Below, in pieces: positions 8,441-16,939 of a stretch of DNA of 64,000 bases (its first letter is position 1; every line of letters begins with the position of its first letter). The translations under genes were made by a program, and so were the position numbers. The stretch spans positions 1-64,000 of the forward strand of contig JAGBIL010000035.1 in assembly GCA_017935025.1 (NCBI GenBank), read 5' to 3'. Under the pieces are notes generated by a model that had not been told where the DNA came from, ran no database searches, and was given only the letters and a program-made list of their open reading frames with translations. The DNA comes from Opitutales bacterium (GTDB taxonomy: Bacteria; Verrucomicrobiota; Verrucomicrobiia; Opitutales; UBA953).

Positions 8441-9325
8441 ATGAGTATTCTCGTCAACAAGAACACGCGAGTCGTCGGTCAGGGCATCACGGGTAAAGCC
8501 GGTTCCAAGCACGCGCTCAACAACATCGCTTACGGCACGAACTACGTCGCAGCGGTTACGCCGGGCAAGGGCGGTCAGAAGTTCAACGACTCTCTTCCGG
8601 TGTTCAACACCGTTCGCGAAGCCGTTGAAAAAGAAGGCGCGAACACGTCCGTCATCTTCGTTCCGCCGCCTTTCGCGGCTGAAGGGATCATGGAAGCGAT
8701 CGACGCGGGCATTCAGACCATCGTTTGCATCACGGAAGGTATTCCGGTGCGTGATATGGCGCTCGTGAAGGAAAAGCTCCGCCAGGCTCCGGGTGTTCGC
8801 CTCATCGGTCCGAACTGCCCCGGTATCATGACGCCGGGTGAATGCAATATCGGCATTATGCCGGGTTACATCGCCAAGCCGGGTCGCGTCGGTATTCTTT
8901 CCCGCTCGGGAACGCTGACCTATGAAGGTATGTACCAGCTCACGCAGCGCGGCTACGGTCAATCGACCTGCGTCGGTATCGGCGGTGACCCGATTCAGGG
9001 GCTCACGCACCTCGATGTCGTCAAGCTCTTCAACGAAGACCCGGACACGGATGCGATTCTGATGATCGGCGAAATCGGCGGGACGGCCGAAATCGAAGCT
9101 GCCGAATACATCAAGGAACACGTCAAGAAACCGGTCGCGGCGTTCATTGCGGGGCGTACGGCTCCTCCCGGCCGCCGTATGGGCCACGCCGGTGCGGTCG
9201 TCGGCGGCAAGGGCACCTCGGCTGAAGATAAGGTTCGCGCGCTTCAAGCGGCTGGCATCGCCGTCGCGGAAACGCCGTCGCACCTTGCCGAAGCGCTTCT
9301 CTCCGTCTGGGATCCGGCGAAATAA
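8441..9325 (+). CDS. sucD: Succinate-CoA ligase, alpha subunit
   Basis: 294 residues. It has the N-terminal CoA-binding Rossmann domain ([15 protein letters not shown] near residue 12) and the phosphohistidine motif [13 protein letters not shown] with His249, which carries the phosphate during catalysis. It forms the enzyme with SucC, encoded 23 bp upstream, and is surely co-transcribed with it. A purine-rich GAGAAAG before ATG 8441 is at best a weak ribosome-binding site. The gene is followed by heptamer repeats and a strong terminator. Confidence 0.98.
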   Translation: MSILVNKNTRVVGQGITGKAGSKHALNNIAYGTNYVAAVTPGKGGQKFNDSLPVFNTVREAVEKEGANTSVIFVPPPFAAEGIMEAIDAGIQTIVCITEGIPVRDMALVKEKLRQAPGVRLIGPNCPGIMTPGECNIGIMPGYIAKPGRVGILSRSGTLTYEGMYQLTQRGYGQSTCVGIGGDPIQGLTHLDVVKLFNEDPDTDAILMIGEIGGTAEIEAAEYIKEHVKKPVAAFIAGRTAPPGRRMGHAGAVVGGKGTSAEDKVRALQAAGIAVAETPSHLAEALLSVWDPAK

Positions 9326-9328
9326 GAG

Positions 9329-9358
9329 AGCTTAAAGTTTAACGCTTAAGGCTTAAAG
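9329..9358. repeat. Heptamer repeat (CTTAAAG type) after sucD
   Basis: About four units with a 7-bp period: CTTAAAG, TTTAACG, CTTAAGG, CTTAAAG. Similar units occur at 31865-31885. It lies between the sucD stop and the terminator. Confidence 0.5.
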
Positions 9359-9363
9359 AAAAG

Positions 9364-9400
9364 CGTTCCCGTGGGAAGTTTCTCACGGGAACGTTTTTTT
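9364..9400. terminator. Terminator of sucCD formed by an inverted octamer pair
   Basis: Perfect 10-bp arms CGTTCCCGTG (9364-9373) and CACGGGAACG (9384-9393) enclose a 10-nt loop and are followed by T7. The stem is again the dispersed octamer facing its complement. On the other strand an A-rich stretch gives a weak U-tract for the convergent exonuclease gene. Confidence 0.88.
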
Positions 9401-9402
9401 GT

Positions 9403-10104
9403 TTAGAAAAAGTCGAATTCGGCTTGAATATGGTCTTGGAAGCGCTTTGCGCCGGAACTTGCTCTGACCAGATCCAGAATGCTTGATTTTTCAAATTCCG
9501 GATGCTCGCACATATTGATTAACAGGTGGGCAGCGGCGATTGCATCGTAAAGCGCGCAGTGGTAGCGCGCGCGGGCTTTCGGGCAGAATTTTTTCGCGTC
9601 TGCGTCGACGCGTTCCGGAAGTTCAAAGCGTTCAATGAGTGTTCCCAAATTATGCTTTCGCTCGTACGGGAACCATTCTTTGGCAATTTTGCAGGTGTCA
9701 ATCCACGGTCCCCAGTTGTTTGTCTCCGGGCGGGATTCCAGAGAAAAATCGGGAACCGCACCGGGGAACTTCCATATAGACGAAAGCATTCCGATTTCCG
9801 CCGGGGCATGATGGGAGCCGAGCAAACCGGTTTTACGCAAGTGCAGGAAAAATTCCCAGTCTGCTTCGACGGGCGGATTGCCTTCCACGTCTTCGTCAAA
9901 AATTCCGTGAATTTCGGATTCTTCGAGCGGGATTGGTTCCCGCACGGAGCAAAGACGCGTCGCGGCGCTTACAATGCGCCCGCCGAGCAGTGTTGCCACG
10001 CCGTATTCTACTATTCCCGTGCGCACCGAGCCCTCAAAATCGAGGACATGAATTTTGATGTCTTTCCAGTCCATCGCGGGAACGGCGGCATCAAAAATCG
10101 ACAC
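9403..10104 (-). CDS. DnaQ-like (DEDDh-type) 3'-5' exonuclease family protein
   Basis: 233 residues from GTG 10104. The Exo I motif (VLDFEGS, Asp22 and Glu24) and the Exo III motif (HCALYDAIAAAHLL) are clear. The middle Exo II motif reads HHAPAEIGML where the family normally has an FD pair, so the second metal-binding Asp appears as Glu. It may be a weak nuclease or a structural relative. The start is uncertain: GTG 10104 overlaps the upstream SDR gene by 14 bp, while ATG 10074 would leave a 16-bp gap and still precede the first motif. It converges on sucD. Confidence 0.75.
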   Translation of the reverse strand: MSIFDAAVPAMDWKDIKIHVLDFEGSVRTGIVEYGVATLLGGRIVSAATRLCSVREPIPLEESEIHGIFDEDVEGNPPVEADWEFFLHLRKTGLLGSHHAPAEIGMLSSIWKFPGAVPDFSLESRPETNNWGPWIDTCKIAKEWFPYERKHNLGTLIERFELPERVDADAKKFCPKARARYHCALYDAIAAAHLLINMCEHPEFEKSSILDLVRASSGAKRFQDHIQAEFDFF

Positions 10105-11059
10105 CTTTGATGAGTTTGCGAACGACTTTACGTCCGGTTTCCGCTTCGTACCACGCTTCGCAACCTGCGGGAACGCTCATTTCCGAGAGGATTTCGTCAA
10201 ACGATTGCACCCGCGTTTTCAGTTTTCCTGCCAACGGATGCAAGATGAACGAGAGGTCGCGCGGTCGCGATTTCGCCGCGTCGCCGATCTTTTCGTAGTT
10301 CGTTTTTTCGATACATTTTTCTGCGGAAAGACCGAAGTGTTCGGCAATGCGCACACCGATTTCGTAACGCGAAAGTTTTTCTCCGCCGGACCAATGATAG
10401 ACACCGCTCAAATTCGGGCGTTCGCAGAGTTCGACGAGCGCGTCCGCGAGATTGGAAACGCTGACGGGCTGACGTATTTCCTCCTCAAAAAGAGGTGTCT
10501 TTTTATCTTGCGCCCAATCCGAAAAGAGGCGTTCGTGCAGGCTTTTGTTCCCGCCGACTGAATTTCCGGAAAGGAGTGTTGTGCGTACGACGACGGCGTT
10601 TTCCTTTCCGAATTTCAGAACATCGCGTTCGCCGAGAAGTTTCGTTTGCGCATAAAGATTGCGCGGGAGCGGCATATCCGTGTGTTCGTAATTGCCCTTG
10701 TCCCCGTCAAAAACCATGTCGGTGGAAACGTGAATGAAGCGCCCGGAAATGTGGTTCGCAAGCATCGCGAGCGTGCGCGGGAGCGCCGCGTTGAGCTTTT
10801 CTGCGCGCACATGATCGGTTTCCGCGTCGGCGATTGAGGTTACGCCGGAGCAGTTGATGATCGCGTCCGGAAATTCCTGTAAAATAAAGCTTTGGACGGC
10901 GGTTGTGTCCGTCAAATCCATTTTGATCCGCCGCACCGTCGGAGGCAGGAAAACTTCCTTTTCGTGAAAAATAGCCGTAACGTCAAAGCCGCGCCGCAAG
11001 GCAGAGAAAACCGTTTCTCGCCCGAGAAATCCGGCTGCGCCCGTAATGATAACTTTCAT
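10091..11059 (-). CDS. Extended SDR, RmlD-like (dTDP-4-dehydrorhamnose reductase family)
   Basis: 322 residues from ATG 11059; an ATG 9 bp upstream is equally possible. The Rossmann motif TGAAGFLGRE is at the N-terminus, the STDMVFDGDKG loop is characteristic of the RmlD/RfbD family, and the catalytic YxxxK is YAQTKLLGE. Members reduce dTDP-4-keto-rhamnose, but the family also includes other sugar or methionine-related enzymes. No rmlA, rmlB or rmlC is nearby, so the substrate is uncertain. It overlaps the start of the exonuclease gene. Confidence 0.82.
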   Translation of the reverse strand: MKVIITGAAGFLGRETVFSALRRGFDVTAIFHEKEVFLPPTVRRIKMDLTDTTAVQSFILQEFPDAIINCSGVTSIADAETDHVRAEKLNAALPRTLAMLANHISGRFIHVSTDMVFDGDKGNYEHTDMPLPRNLYAQTKLLGERDVLKFGKENAVVVRTTLLSGNSVGGNKSLHERLFSDWAQDKKTPLFEEEIRQPVSVSNLADALVELCERPNLSGVYHWSGGEKLSRYEIGVRIAEHFGLSAEKCIEKTNYEKIGDAAKSRPRDLSFILHPLAGKLKTRVQSFDEILSEMSVPAGCEAWYEAETGRKVVRKLIKGVDF

Positions 11060-11126
11060 GGAAAACACTTTATCTTTTGCCGGACAGAATGCGACGGAAA
11101 AAACGTTTCCCTCTGAGGCATCGTTT

Positions 11127-12281
11127 TCAGTCCGCGCGCAGAATCAGCCCTTTGAGATAGTGGCTTTCCGGGAAATTAAGGAGGCAGGGATGGTCTTCCG
11201 GTTGCCCCGTGATTTCGAGCAGGGAAACATCGCGGCGAGCGTCGTGTGCGGCGCGGGACACAACGTCGATGTATTTTTCCAGACCGACGCGTTGCGAGCA
11301 CGAGTAGGTGGCGAGAACTCCGCCCGGGTTGAGCATTTTCAGCGCGCGCAGATTCAGTTCTTTGTAGCCGCGAAGTGCACCTTCGAGGGCGTTTTTCGAG
11401 CGGGCAAACGGCGGAGGATCGAGTACGATGAGGTCGAACCTGCGTTCCCGGTTTGCGCCGAACCAGTCGAAGAGATTTGCCGTTTCAAACGCACAGCCGT
11501 CAAATCCGTTTTCCTTTGCGTTGCGTCGGCAGGTTTCGACCGCGAATTCGGAAATATCGATGCCGAGCGTTTGTGCGGCTCCGGCGCGCGCGCATTGGAA
11601 CGAAAATCCGCCCTGATTGCAGCACGCATCGAGCACGGTTTTTCCGCGTGCGTACTTGGCGACGTTGGTGTGCTGTTCCCGCTGGTCGAGGTAAAATCCG
11701 GTTTTTTGTCCGTTCGCCAAATCGAGAAAATAGCGTACGCCGTCGATTTCAAACCAACGCGGCGTGTGCGGTTTGTTTTTGTAAAATGAAATGGAATTTC
11801 CCAGACCTTCAAAGCGGCGAGACGGAGCATCATTGCGGAAGATGATTTCCGAAGGCGCAAGATTTTTGTCGAGCCAATCGGCGATAAACGGAAGCATATT
11901 GTCCGTTCCCGCGGTGAGCGCCTGCACGACGAGAGAATCTTCAAATCGGTCTACCACCAGTCCCGGAAGCGAGTCTGCCTCCGACCACACGATGCGGCGC
12001 GATGCAGGCGCGGGAACGCGCTTGGCGACGGCTTTTCCCAGCGCCTCGGCAAGAAATGCCCCGTCCCATTCCCGTGTCGCCGATGAGAATTTTCTCCACA
12101 CGATCTGCGATTTTGCGTTCCAGATTCCGCTTCCGAGCGAGCGTCCGCGTGAGTCAAGCAATTCTGCAGCAGTCCCGTCGGGAATGCGCGGAGGAGTCTC
12201 GATTTCTCCGGAGAAAACCCACGGATGTCCGAAGAGCACGCGTGCAGGTCGCGAAGCGAGTTTGAGGCGAATCTGTTTCAT
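11127..12281 (-). CDS. RlmI-like class I SAM-dependent rRNA methyltransferase
   Basis: 384 residues. The order is an N-terminal PUA-like domain (LASRPARVLFGHPWVFSGEI), a central region with GFYLDQREQH, then a Rossmann methyltransferase with VLDACCNQGGFS for SAM binding and VLDPPPFARSK as the catalytic motif. This matches RlmI/YwbD-type 23S rRNA cytosine-C5 methyltransferases. The family's TYSCS motif (ATYSCSQ) is also present. ATG 12281 is followed directly by the conserved KxIRLK start. It diverges from the acyltransferase-GT9 fusion gene. Confidence 0.9.
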   Translation of the reverse strand: MKQIRLKLASRPARVLFGHPWVFSGEIETPPRIPDGTAAELLDSRGRSLGSGIWNAKSQIVWRKFSSATREWDGAFLAEALGKAVAKRVPAPASRRIVWSEADSLPGLVVDRFEDSLVVQALTAGTDNMLPFIADWLDKNLAPSEIIFRNDAPSRRFEGLGNSISFYKNKPHTPRWFEIDGVRYFLDLANGQKTGFYLDQREQHTNVAKYARGKTVLDACCNQGGFSFQCARAGAAQTLGIDISEFAVETCRRNAKENGFDGCAFETANLFDWFGANRERRFDLIVLDPPPFARSKNALEGALRGYKELNLRALKMLNPGGVLATYSCSQRVGLEKYIDVVSRAAHDARRDVSLLEITGQPEDHPCLLNFPESHYLKGLILRAD

Positions 12282-12442
12282 GTCGGTCTGAAAAATGTCG
12301 TTTGTGGTTCTGAAAGGGAAAAATTCTCGCGCAAAGTTTTAGAATCGCCAAGTTTTTTCCTCGGAAAGGCGGGGCTCCACGTTTCTTTGCGTTTGAAAAT
12401 GGGGCGTGCGACTGATAAGTTCTGCGCATCGTTGCACAAAAC

Positions 12443-14341
12443 ATGAGAGCGCTGATTGTTATTTTAGGCGGGTTTGTTGCGTTGATGCCGCGCTGGTTGG
12501 CGGCGGGAACGGCTTCGTTACTCGGAAATTGCGTTTACTTTTTTATGCGGAAGCGCCGCGCGATGATGTTGCGGAACCTGTACCTTTGTTTTCCGGAAAA
12601 AACGGAAGCGGCGCGCCGTAATATCGCGCGGGAAAGCTGTTGCCGCATGGTTGAAATGGGGATGTTCGTGTTGGCTTCGCCGCATTTCACGCGTTCCCGC
12701 ATTTTGAGAAATTTTACCGCTGACGGAAAAAGTCTGGATGCCGTCGTTTCGCCCGGCACTCCCCTGGTTGTCGCAATTCCGCATTTTTCTCTGATGGAGG
12801 CGCTGACGATGATTCCGTTGGTTTATCCGCCGCTGGCGAAACGTTCCGTCGGCGTGTTTTACCGCCCGTTTGACAATCCGGCGATTGAGCGCTGGGTCAA
12901 GCGCACGCGCGAACGTTGGGGCTGCCGTCTGCTTTCCCGAAAAAAAGGACTGACACAGGCGCTCGCCTTCCTGCGCGAAAACGGGCTTGTGTGCGTGTTG
13001 CCGGACCAGGGAACGGGGCGCCGACGCGGAGTGCTTTCCCTGTTTTTCGGTCGCGTGGCAACGTGTAGCGAACTCGCGGGAACGCTTGCCGCCGGGCACG
13101 CGGGAACGCGCACGATTGCGGCTTGGTGTGAGCGAAAAGGCTTTTGGCGCGGTGAAATTCGCGTAGCGGAAATCGCGCCTGCGGGAACGCCGCGCGATGA
13201 AGTGAATTTGCGTATCAACCGCTGGCTGGAAGGCAAACTTTCCGAATCTGACTCCGCCTGCGCGGATTGGCTTTGGATGCACGACCGCTGGAAAGGTGCG
13301 GCGGATTTTAACCTGAATCATCGCCGCAATCGGATTGCGGAAACACTTCACCTTCAAGGTTTGGAAAAAATGCCGAAGAAAAAGAAAATTTTTGTGCGCC
13401 TGCCGAATTGGCTGGGCGATATCGTAATGGCGCTTCCGTTGATTCAAACGCTGCGTCAGGCGCGTCCGGACGCGGAAGTTACCCTTGTTGCGCGCGCGCA
13501 TTTCCTCCCGATGCTCGAGTTGCTGAATTGCGCGGACAAGCTGATTGCGCTTCCCGCAAAATCCAAAGGACTCGGCTATTGGCTCGCGTGCCGTAAATTG
13601 TTAAGGGAGGAGCGCCCGGAAGTTTTCGTAATGTTTACGAATTCCCTGCGCGGCGACGCGGAAGCGTGGCTTTCCGGCGCCCCGATGCGTTGCGGCATGA
13701 CGCGCGATGGCTATCCGCGTCCGTTGCTGACGAAGTCTTGGCGCGTTCCCGCCGATTTGGATTTGACAAAAAACCACCAGACGCTCGTTTGGGCGCGTTG
13801 GTTGCGCGAGCGCCACGGGCTGAACGAGGAACTTAATTTTGCTCCGTTGCGTATCGACGTTCCCGCGCCCGAAAAACCGGTTATCGGTTTGATTTGCGGA
13901 ACGGAAAATTCTCCGGAAAAACGCTGGCAGGTTTCGCGTTGGCGCGAGCTCGTCGAACTTCTGCTTGCGGCGTTCCCGCAACTCGAAATCCGGCTTTTCG
14001 GCACGGCAAAAGACGCGGCGATTACTGCGCAGGTTGCGGAAGGCTTCGACGGAACGCGCGTTCTCGACCGCGCCGGAAAAACCAATTTGCCCGATTATAT
14101 GCGAGAACTTTCCGCTTGCCGCGCAATCTGCGGGAACGATACCGGAGGGCTTCACCTCGCGAATATGCTCGGCGTAACCGTCGTCGGCATTTTCGGACCG
14201 ACGAATCCCGTGCGCACGGGACCGATTTTTGATGCGAAAAAGGTTATTCTCCAGCCGGACGGATGTCCCGCGACGGGCGGCGCGCCGATTGAAGGCGTTC
14301 CCGCGAAAGCCGCGTTCGACGCACTTGCGGCGGAGTTGTAA
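12443..14341 (+). CDS. Fused lipid A acyltransferase (LpxL/HtrB-like) and GT9 heptosyltransferase
   Basis: 632 residues in one frame. Residues 1 to about 300 form a membrane-anchored LpxL/HtrB-type acyltransferase with the catalytic HX4E motif HFSLME (His114, Glu119) and the VLPDQGTG motif. Residues from about 310 form a glycosyltransferase family 9 domain with VRLPNWLGDIVMALP at the start and GNDTGGLHLAN plus VGIFGPTNPVRTGP at the end, as in ADP-heptose:LPS heptosyltransferases. In most genomes these are two genes. An internal ATG at 13370 (residue 310) could give a separate GT product. Ten or more octamers occur here in all three frames. It would act at the cytoplasmic face of the inner membrane in LPS assembly. 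Confidence 0.88.
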   Translation: MRALIVILGGFVALMPRWLAAGTASLLGNCVYFFMRKRRAMMLRNLYLCFPEKTEAARRNIARESCCRMVEMGMFVLASPHFTRSRILRNFTADGKSLDAVVSPGTPLVVAIPHFSLMEALTMIPLVYPPLAKRSVGVFYRPFDNPAIERWVKRTRERWGCRLLSRKKGLTQALAFLRENGLVCVLPDQGTGRRRGVLSLFFGRVATCSELAGTLAAGHAGTRTIAAWCERKGFWRGEIRVAEIAPAGTPRDEVNLRINRWLEGKLSESDSACADWLWMHDRWKGAADFNLNHRRNRIAETLHLQGLEKMPKKKKIFVRLPNWLGDIVMALPLIQTLRQARPDAEVTLVARAHFLPMLELLNCADKLIALPAKSKGLGYWLACRKLLREERPEVFVMFTNSLRGDAEAWLSGAPMRCGMTRDGYPRPLLTKSWRVPADLDLTKNHQTLVWARWLRERHGLNEELNFAPLRIDVPAPEKPVIGLICGTENSPEKRWQVSRWRELVELLLAAFPQLEIRLFGTAKDAAITAQVAEGFDGTRVLDRAGKTNLPDYMRELSACRAICGNDTGGLHLANMLGVTVVGIFGPTNPVRTGPIFDAKKVILQPDGCPATGGAPIEGVPAKAAFDALAAEL

Positions 14342-14362
14342 AAAAGAAATAAAGAAACGGTT

Positions 14363-14929
14363 ATGGACAATATTTTCCCCGTAGAACCCGAAAAGGCGTA
14401 CCGCCTGCTCAACGTGGGCGGGACAACGTTGGTTTCCGCAAAGTGCGACGGCGTTTGCGACGTGATGCCCGCAACTTGGGCGTGCCCGCTAGATGTTTTG
14501 CCGTGCAAGGCGACAGTCGTTGTCGACAGCACGCATTTTACGCGCAAGCTGATTGATAAAAGCGGAATGTTCGCGTTGCAGTTACCGACGGTCGGGATTT
14601 TGCGCGAGACGATGGCGCTCGGCTCCGTCAGCAAAAACGACGATCCGGAAAAAGTGGAAAAGAGCGGAGCCGGACTTTTTTACATGGACGGTTTTGTCAT
14701 TCCGCTCGTAAAGGGTTGCGCCGGATGGATGATTTTTAAGCGCGTTCCCGAGCCGCACAATGAGCAAACTTATGATTTGCTGATTGGCGAATGTCTCGGC
14801 GCGTGGGCGGATGCGCGCGTTTTCAAAAACGGGCATTGGACGTTTGAGTCCGCACCGCCCGAATTGAGAACGCTTCACTACGTCGCCGGCGGAAATTTTT
14901 ACGCTATCGGCGACGCAATTTCGGTTTAG
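14363..14929 (+). CDS. Flavin reductase-like (FMN-binding split barrel) protein
   Basis: 188 residues. It matches the flavin-reductase-like split-barrel family: VSAKCDGVCDVMPATWACPLD is the flavin-binding loop, followed by FALQLPTVGILRETMALGSVS. Proteins of this group bind FMN; some reduce flavins, others have unknown substrates. The start is ATG 14363, 21 bp after the fusion gene. The last 4 bp overlap the end of the convergent M48 protease gene. Confidence 0.85.
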   Translation: MDNIFPVEPEKAYRLLNVGGTTLVSAKCDGVCDVMPATWACPLDVLPCKATVVVDSTHFTRKLIDKSGMFALQLPTVGILRETMALGSVSKNDDPEKVEKSGAGLFYMDGFVIPLVKGCAGWMIFKRVPEPHNEQTYDLLIGECLGAWADARVFKNGHWTFESAPPELRTLHYVAGGNFYAIGDAISV

Positions 14930-16203
14930 CGCGTTTCGTTTCTCAGCGCTTTTTCGCGCTCGGCAAGCGTCGGGTGTGAATAGAAAAACGCACTGTAAAG
15001 CGGGTGCGGGGTCAGGTTGCTGAGATTTTTTTCATGCAACTTGTGAAGCGCGGAAATGAGTGTTTCCGGCGTTCCCGTAGCTTCTTTTGCGAAGGCATCG
15101 GCTTCGTATTCGTGTTTGCGCGAAAAATGAGCGGAAAGCGGAGAAATCCAAAATGTGACCAGCGGCGCGATTTGCGAGAGCAGGAGAAACGCGGGAACGA
15201 GCATCAATCCGGGAACAAATTCAAACCCGAAGGCGGCGAAAAATTCCTTTTGACCTAAGAGCCAGCCGATAAAACCGAGCATGGCGAGCCCGATGAGTGA
15301 GGAAACGACGAGGCGCTTTGTGATGTGCCCGCACTTGGAATGCCCGATTTCGTGCGCGAGCACAGCTTCGATTTCCTTAGGTGAAAGTTGTTCGACAAGT
15401 GTATCGAAAAGTACGATACGGCGCCATTTCCCGAAGCCCGTGAAGTAGGCGTTGGAGTGTCCGGAGCGCTTCGAGCCGTCGATGATTTCGATTTTCTTAG
15501 CGATGAATCCGCAACGCTCGGCGAGTGCAGTGAGCGTATCGCGCAGTTCGCCTTCCGGAAGCGGGGAAAGTTTGTTAAACAGCGGAAGAATCAGTTTCGG
15601 GAAAATGACGAGCATTAGCAGTTGGAAGCCGACAAAAAGCACCTGAGCCCAAATCCACCACGTTTGCGGGAACGCATAGTAAAATGCAATGATCGCCCAG
15701 AGCAGGGGAAGCCCGATGACGCAACCGAGAATCAGCCCTTTGATTTTGTCCGTAACCCAGAGTTTTTGCGTGGATTTGTTGAAACCGAATTGTGCTTCGA
15801 TACGGAAATTTTCGTACCAGTCAAACGGCAGGTCGAGCAATCCGATGAGCGACGAGATCAGCACAAGCACAGCGCTTTCACGCCAGATGCGAGCCCAACC
15901 GGAAAGCTCTCCGGTGAGTCCGAAGAGCGTTCCCGCAAAATCGTAGAGCGCCGGGAGCAGGGCGATGACGAGCACCAGCGTAACCGCCGCACCGAAAAAC
16001 GTTTCAATGTAGCCGAAATCAATTTTCCGTAACGTATACGCGACGGATTTGCGGTAGGTCGGCTCGTCGATGGTGTCGCGAAACGCAACGGGAACGGTGT
16101 CCGCGTTGCGCACGGTTTCTTTGCGATTCAGCGCATCAAGTGCGAACGATGCCGCCGTTTTTGCGGCAAGCAAAATAAGAAAGATGATTTGGAGGGTGTT
16201 CAT
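14926..16203 (-). CDS. M48 family (Ste24-like) membrane metallopeptidase
   Basis: 425 residues from ATG 16203. Several membrane segments precede the zinc site HEIGHSKCGH (HExxH), and the third ligand lies in HEYEADAFA. The length and layout match the CAAX prenyl protease 1 (Ste24) type found in many bacteria, where it probably degrades membrane proteins rather than processing prenylated ones. An upstream TTG at 16215 would add only four residues, so I chose the ATG that begins MNTLQIIFLILL, a membrane segment. DedA lies upstream with an 18-bp gap. Confidence 0.92.
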   Translation of the reverse strand: MNTLQIIFLILLAAKTAASFALDALNRKETVRNADTVPVAFRDTIDEPTYRKSVAYTLRKIDFGYIETFFGAAVTLVLVIALLPALYDFAGTLFGLTGELSGWARIWRESAVLVLISSLIGLLDLPFDWYENFRIEAQFGFNKSTQKLWVTDKIKGLILGCVIGLPLLWAIIAFYYAFPQTWWIWAQVLFVGFQLLMLVIFPKLILPLFNKLSPLPEGELRDTLTALAERCGFIAKKIEIIDGSKRSGHSNAYFTGFGKWRRIVLFDTLVEQLSPKEIEAVLAHEIGHSKCGHITKRLVVSSLIGLAMLGFIGWLLGQKEFFAAFGFEFVPGLMLVPAFLLLSQIAPLVTFWISPLSAHFSRKHEYEADAFAKEATGTPETLISALHKLHEKNLSNLTPHPLYSAFFYSHPTLAEREKALRNETR

Positions 16204-16221
16204 AAAAAGGAACAAAAAACG

Positions 16222-16863
16222 TTATTGTTCGTCGTTTTCCGGCTTTTTTTTCAAAAGCGACTTCAGAATCCAGCATACGAGAGCGACGGCGACAACCCCT
16301 GCGATGGAATATCCGATCATGTGGCTGTATTCGAAAACTTTTTCCATGAGTTGTTCTTTCGGTACAAACGAGTGCAGGTAGTAGCCGATTCCCGCCAGAA
16401 TGATGTTCCAAATTCCCGCGCCGATGGTGGTGTAAAGCAGGAACGGAAGAATCGGCATTTTTGCCAACCCGGCAGGAATCGAAATGAATTGGCGAATCAC
16501 GGGAACGAGGCGTCCGGTAAGTGTAGCAATTACGCCGTATTTTTCAAAAAACGTCTCCGAGCGACGAATTTTTTCTTCGTCCACGAGGCAGAGATGCCCC
16601 AGTTTGCTGTTGGCGAATTTGTAAACGAACGGACGCCCGAGCCAGCGCGCGAGCACATAATTGAAAAGCGCGCCGATGTTTGCACCGATAGTCGCAAAAA
16701 TAATCACGAGGACGAGGTTCATTTCCCCGGCGGCGGCTTTGTAGGCGGCGGGCGGAACAACCGCTTCCGACGGGAACGGAATGAACGAGCTTTCAACTGC
16801 CATAAAAAGCGTAACCGTCCAATAGTTAATGTGTTCGAAACACCAGTTTATAAGTTCGGCCAT
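16222..16863 (-). CDS. DedA family membrane protein
   Basis: 213 residues. Family motifs are ESSFIPFPSEAVVPPAA (the polar re-entrant loop with the conserved acidic residue), GANIGALFNYVLARWLGR and TGRLVPVIRQFISIPAG with its paired arginines. DedA proteins are inner-membrane transporters or scramblases, some of them undecaprenyl-phosphate flippases. The protein has about four to five hydrophobic segments and a basic C-terminal tail. It is probably co-transcribed with the M48 gene downstream. Confidence 0.93.
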   Translation of the reverse strand: MAELINWCFEHINYWTVTLFMAVESSFIPFPSEAVVPPAAYKAAAGEMNLVLVIIFATIGANIGALFNYVLARWLGRPFVYKFANSKLGHLCLVDEEKIRRSETFFEKYGVIATLTGRLVPVIRQFISIPAGLAKMPILPFLLYTTIGAGIWNIILAGIGYYLHSFVPKEQLMEKVFEYSHMIGYSIAGVVAVALVCWILKSLLKKKPENDEQ

Positions 16864-16865
16864 TT

Positions 16866-16935
16866 TTAAGAATTAAGAATTAGGAATTAGGGATTAAGAA
16901 TGAGAAATCAGGAGTGATCCCCCTGATTCCTGATG
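16866..16935. repeat. Heptamer repeat tract plus hairpin upstream of the DedA gene
   Basis: Five units with a 7-bp period (AAGAATT, AAGAATT, AGGAATT, AGGGATT, AAGAATG) run from 16866 and are the cleanest copy in the window. They are followed by a small inverted repeat (ATCAGGA with TCCTGAT, up to 16934) and a T-run on the plus strand. It lies between cysE and the DedA gene, where it could separate their transcripts. Confidence 0.6.
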
Positions 16936-16939
16936 TTTT

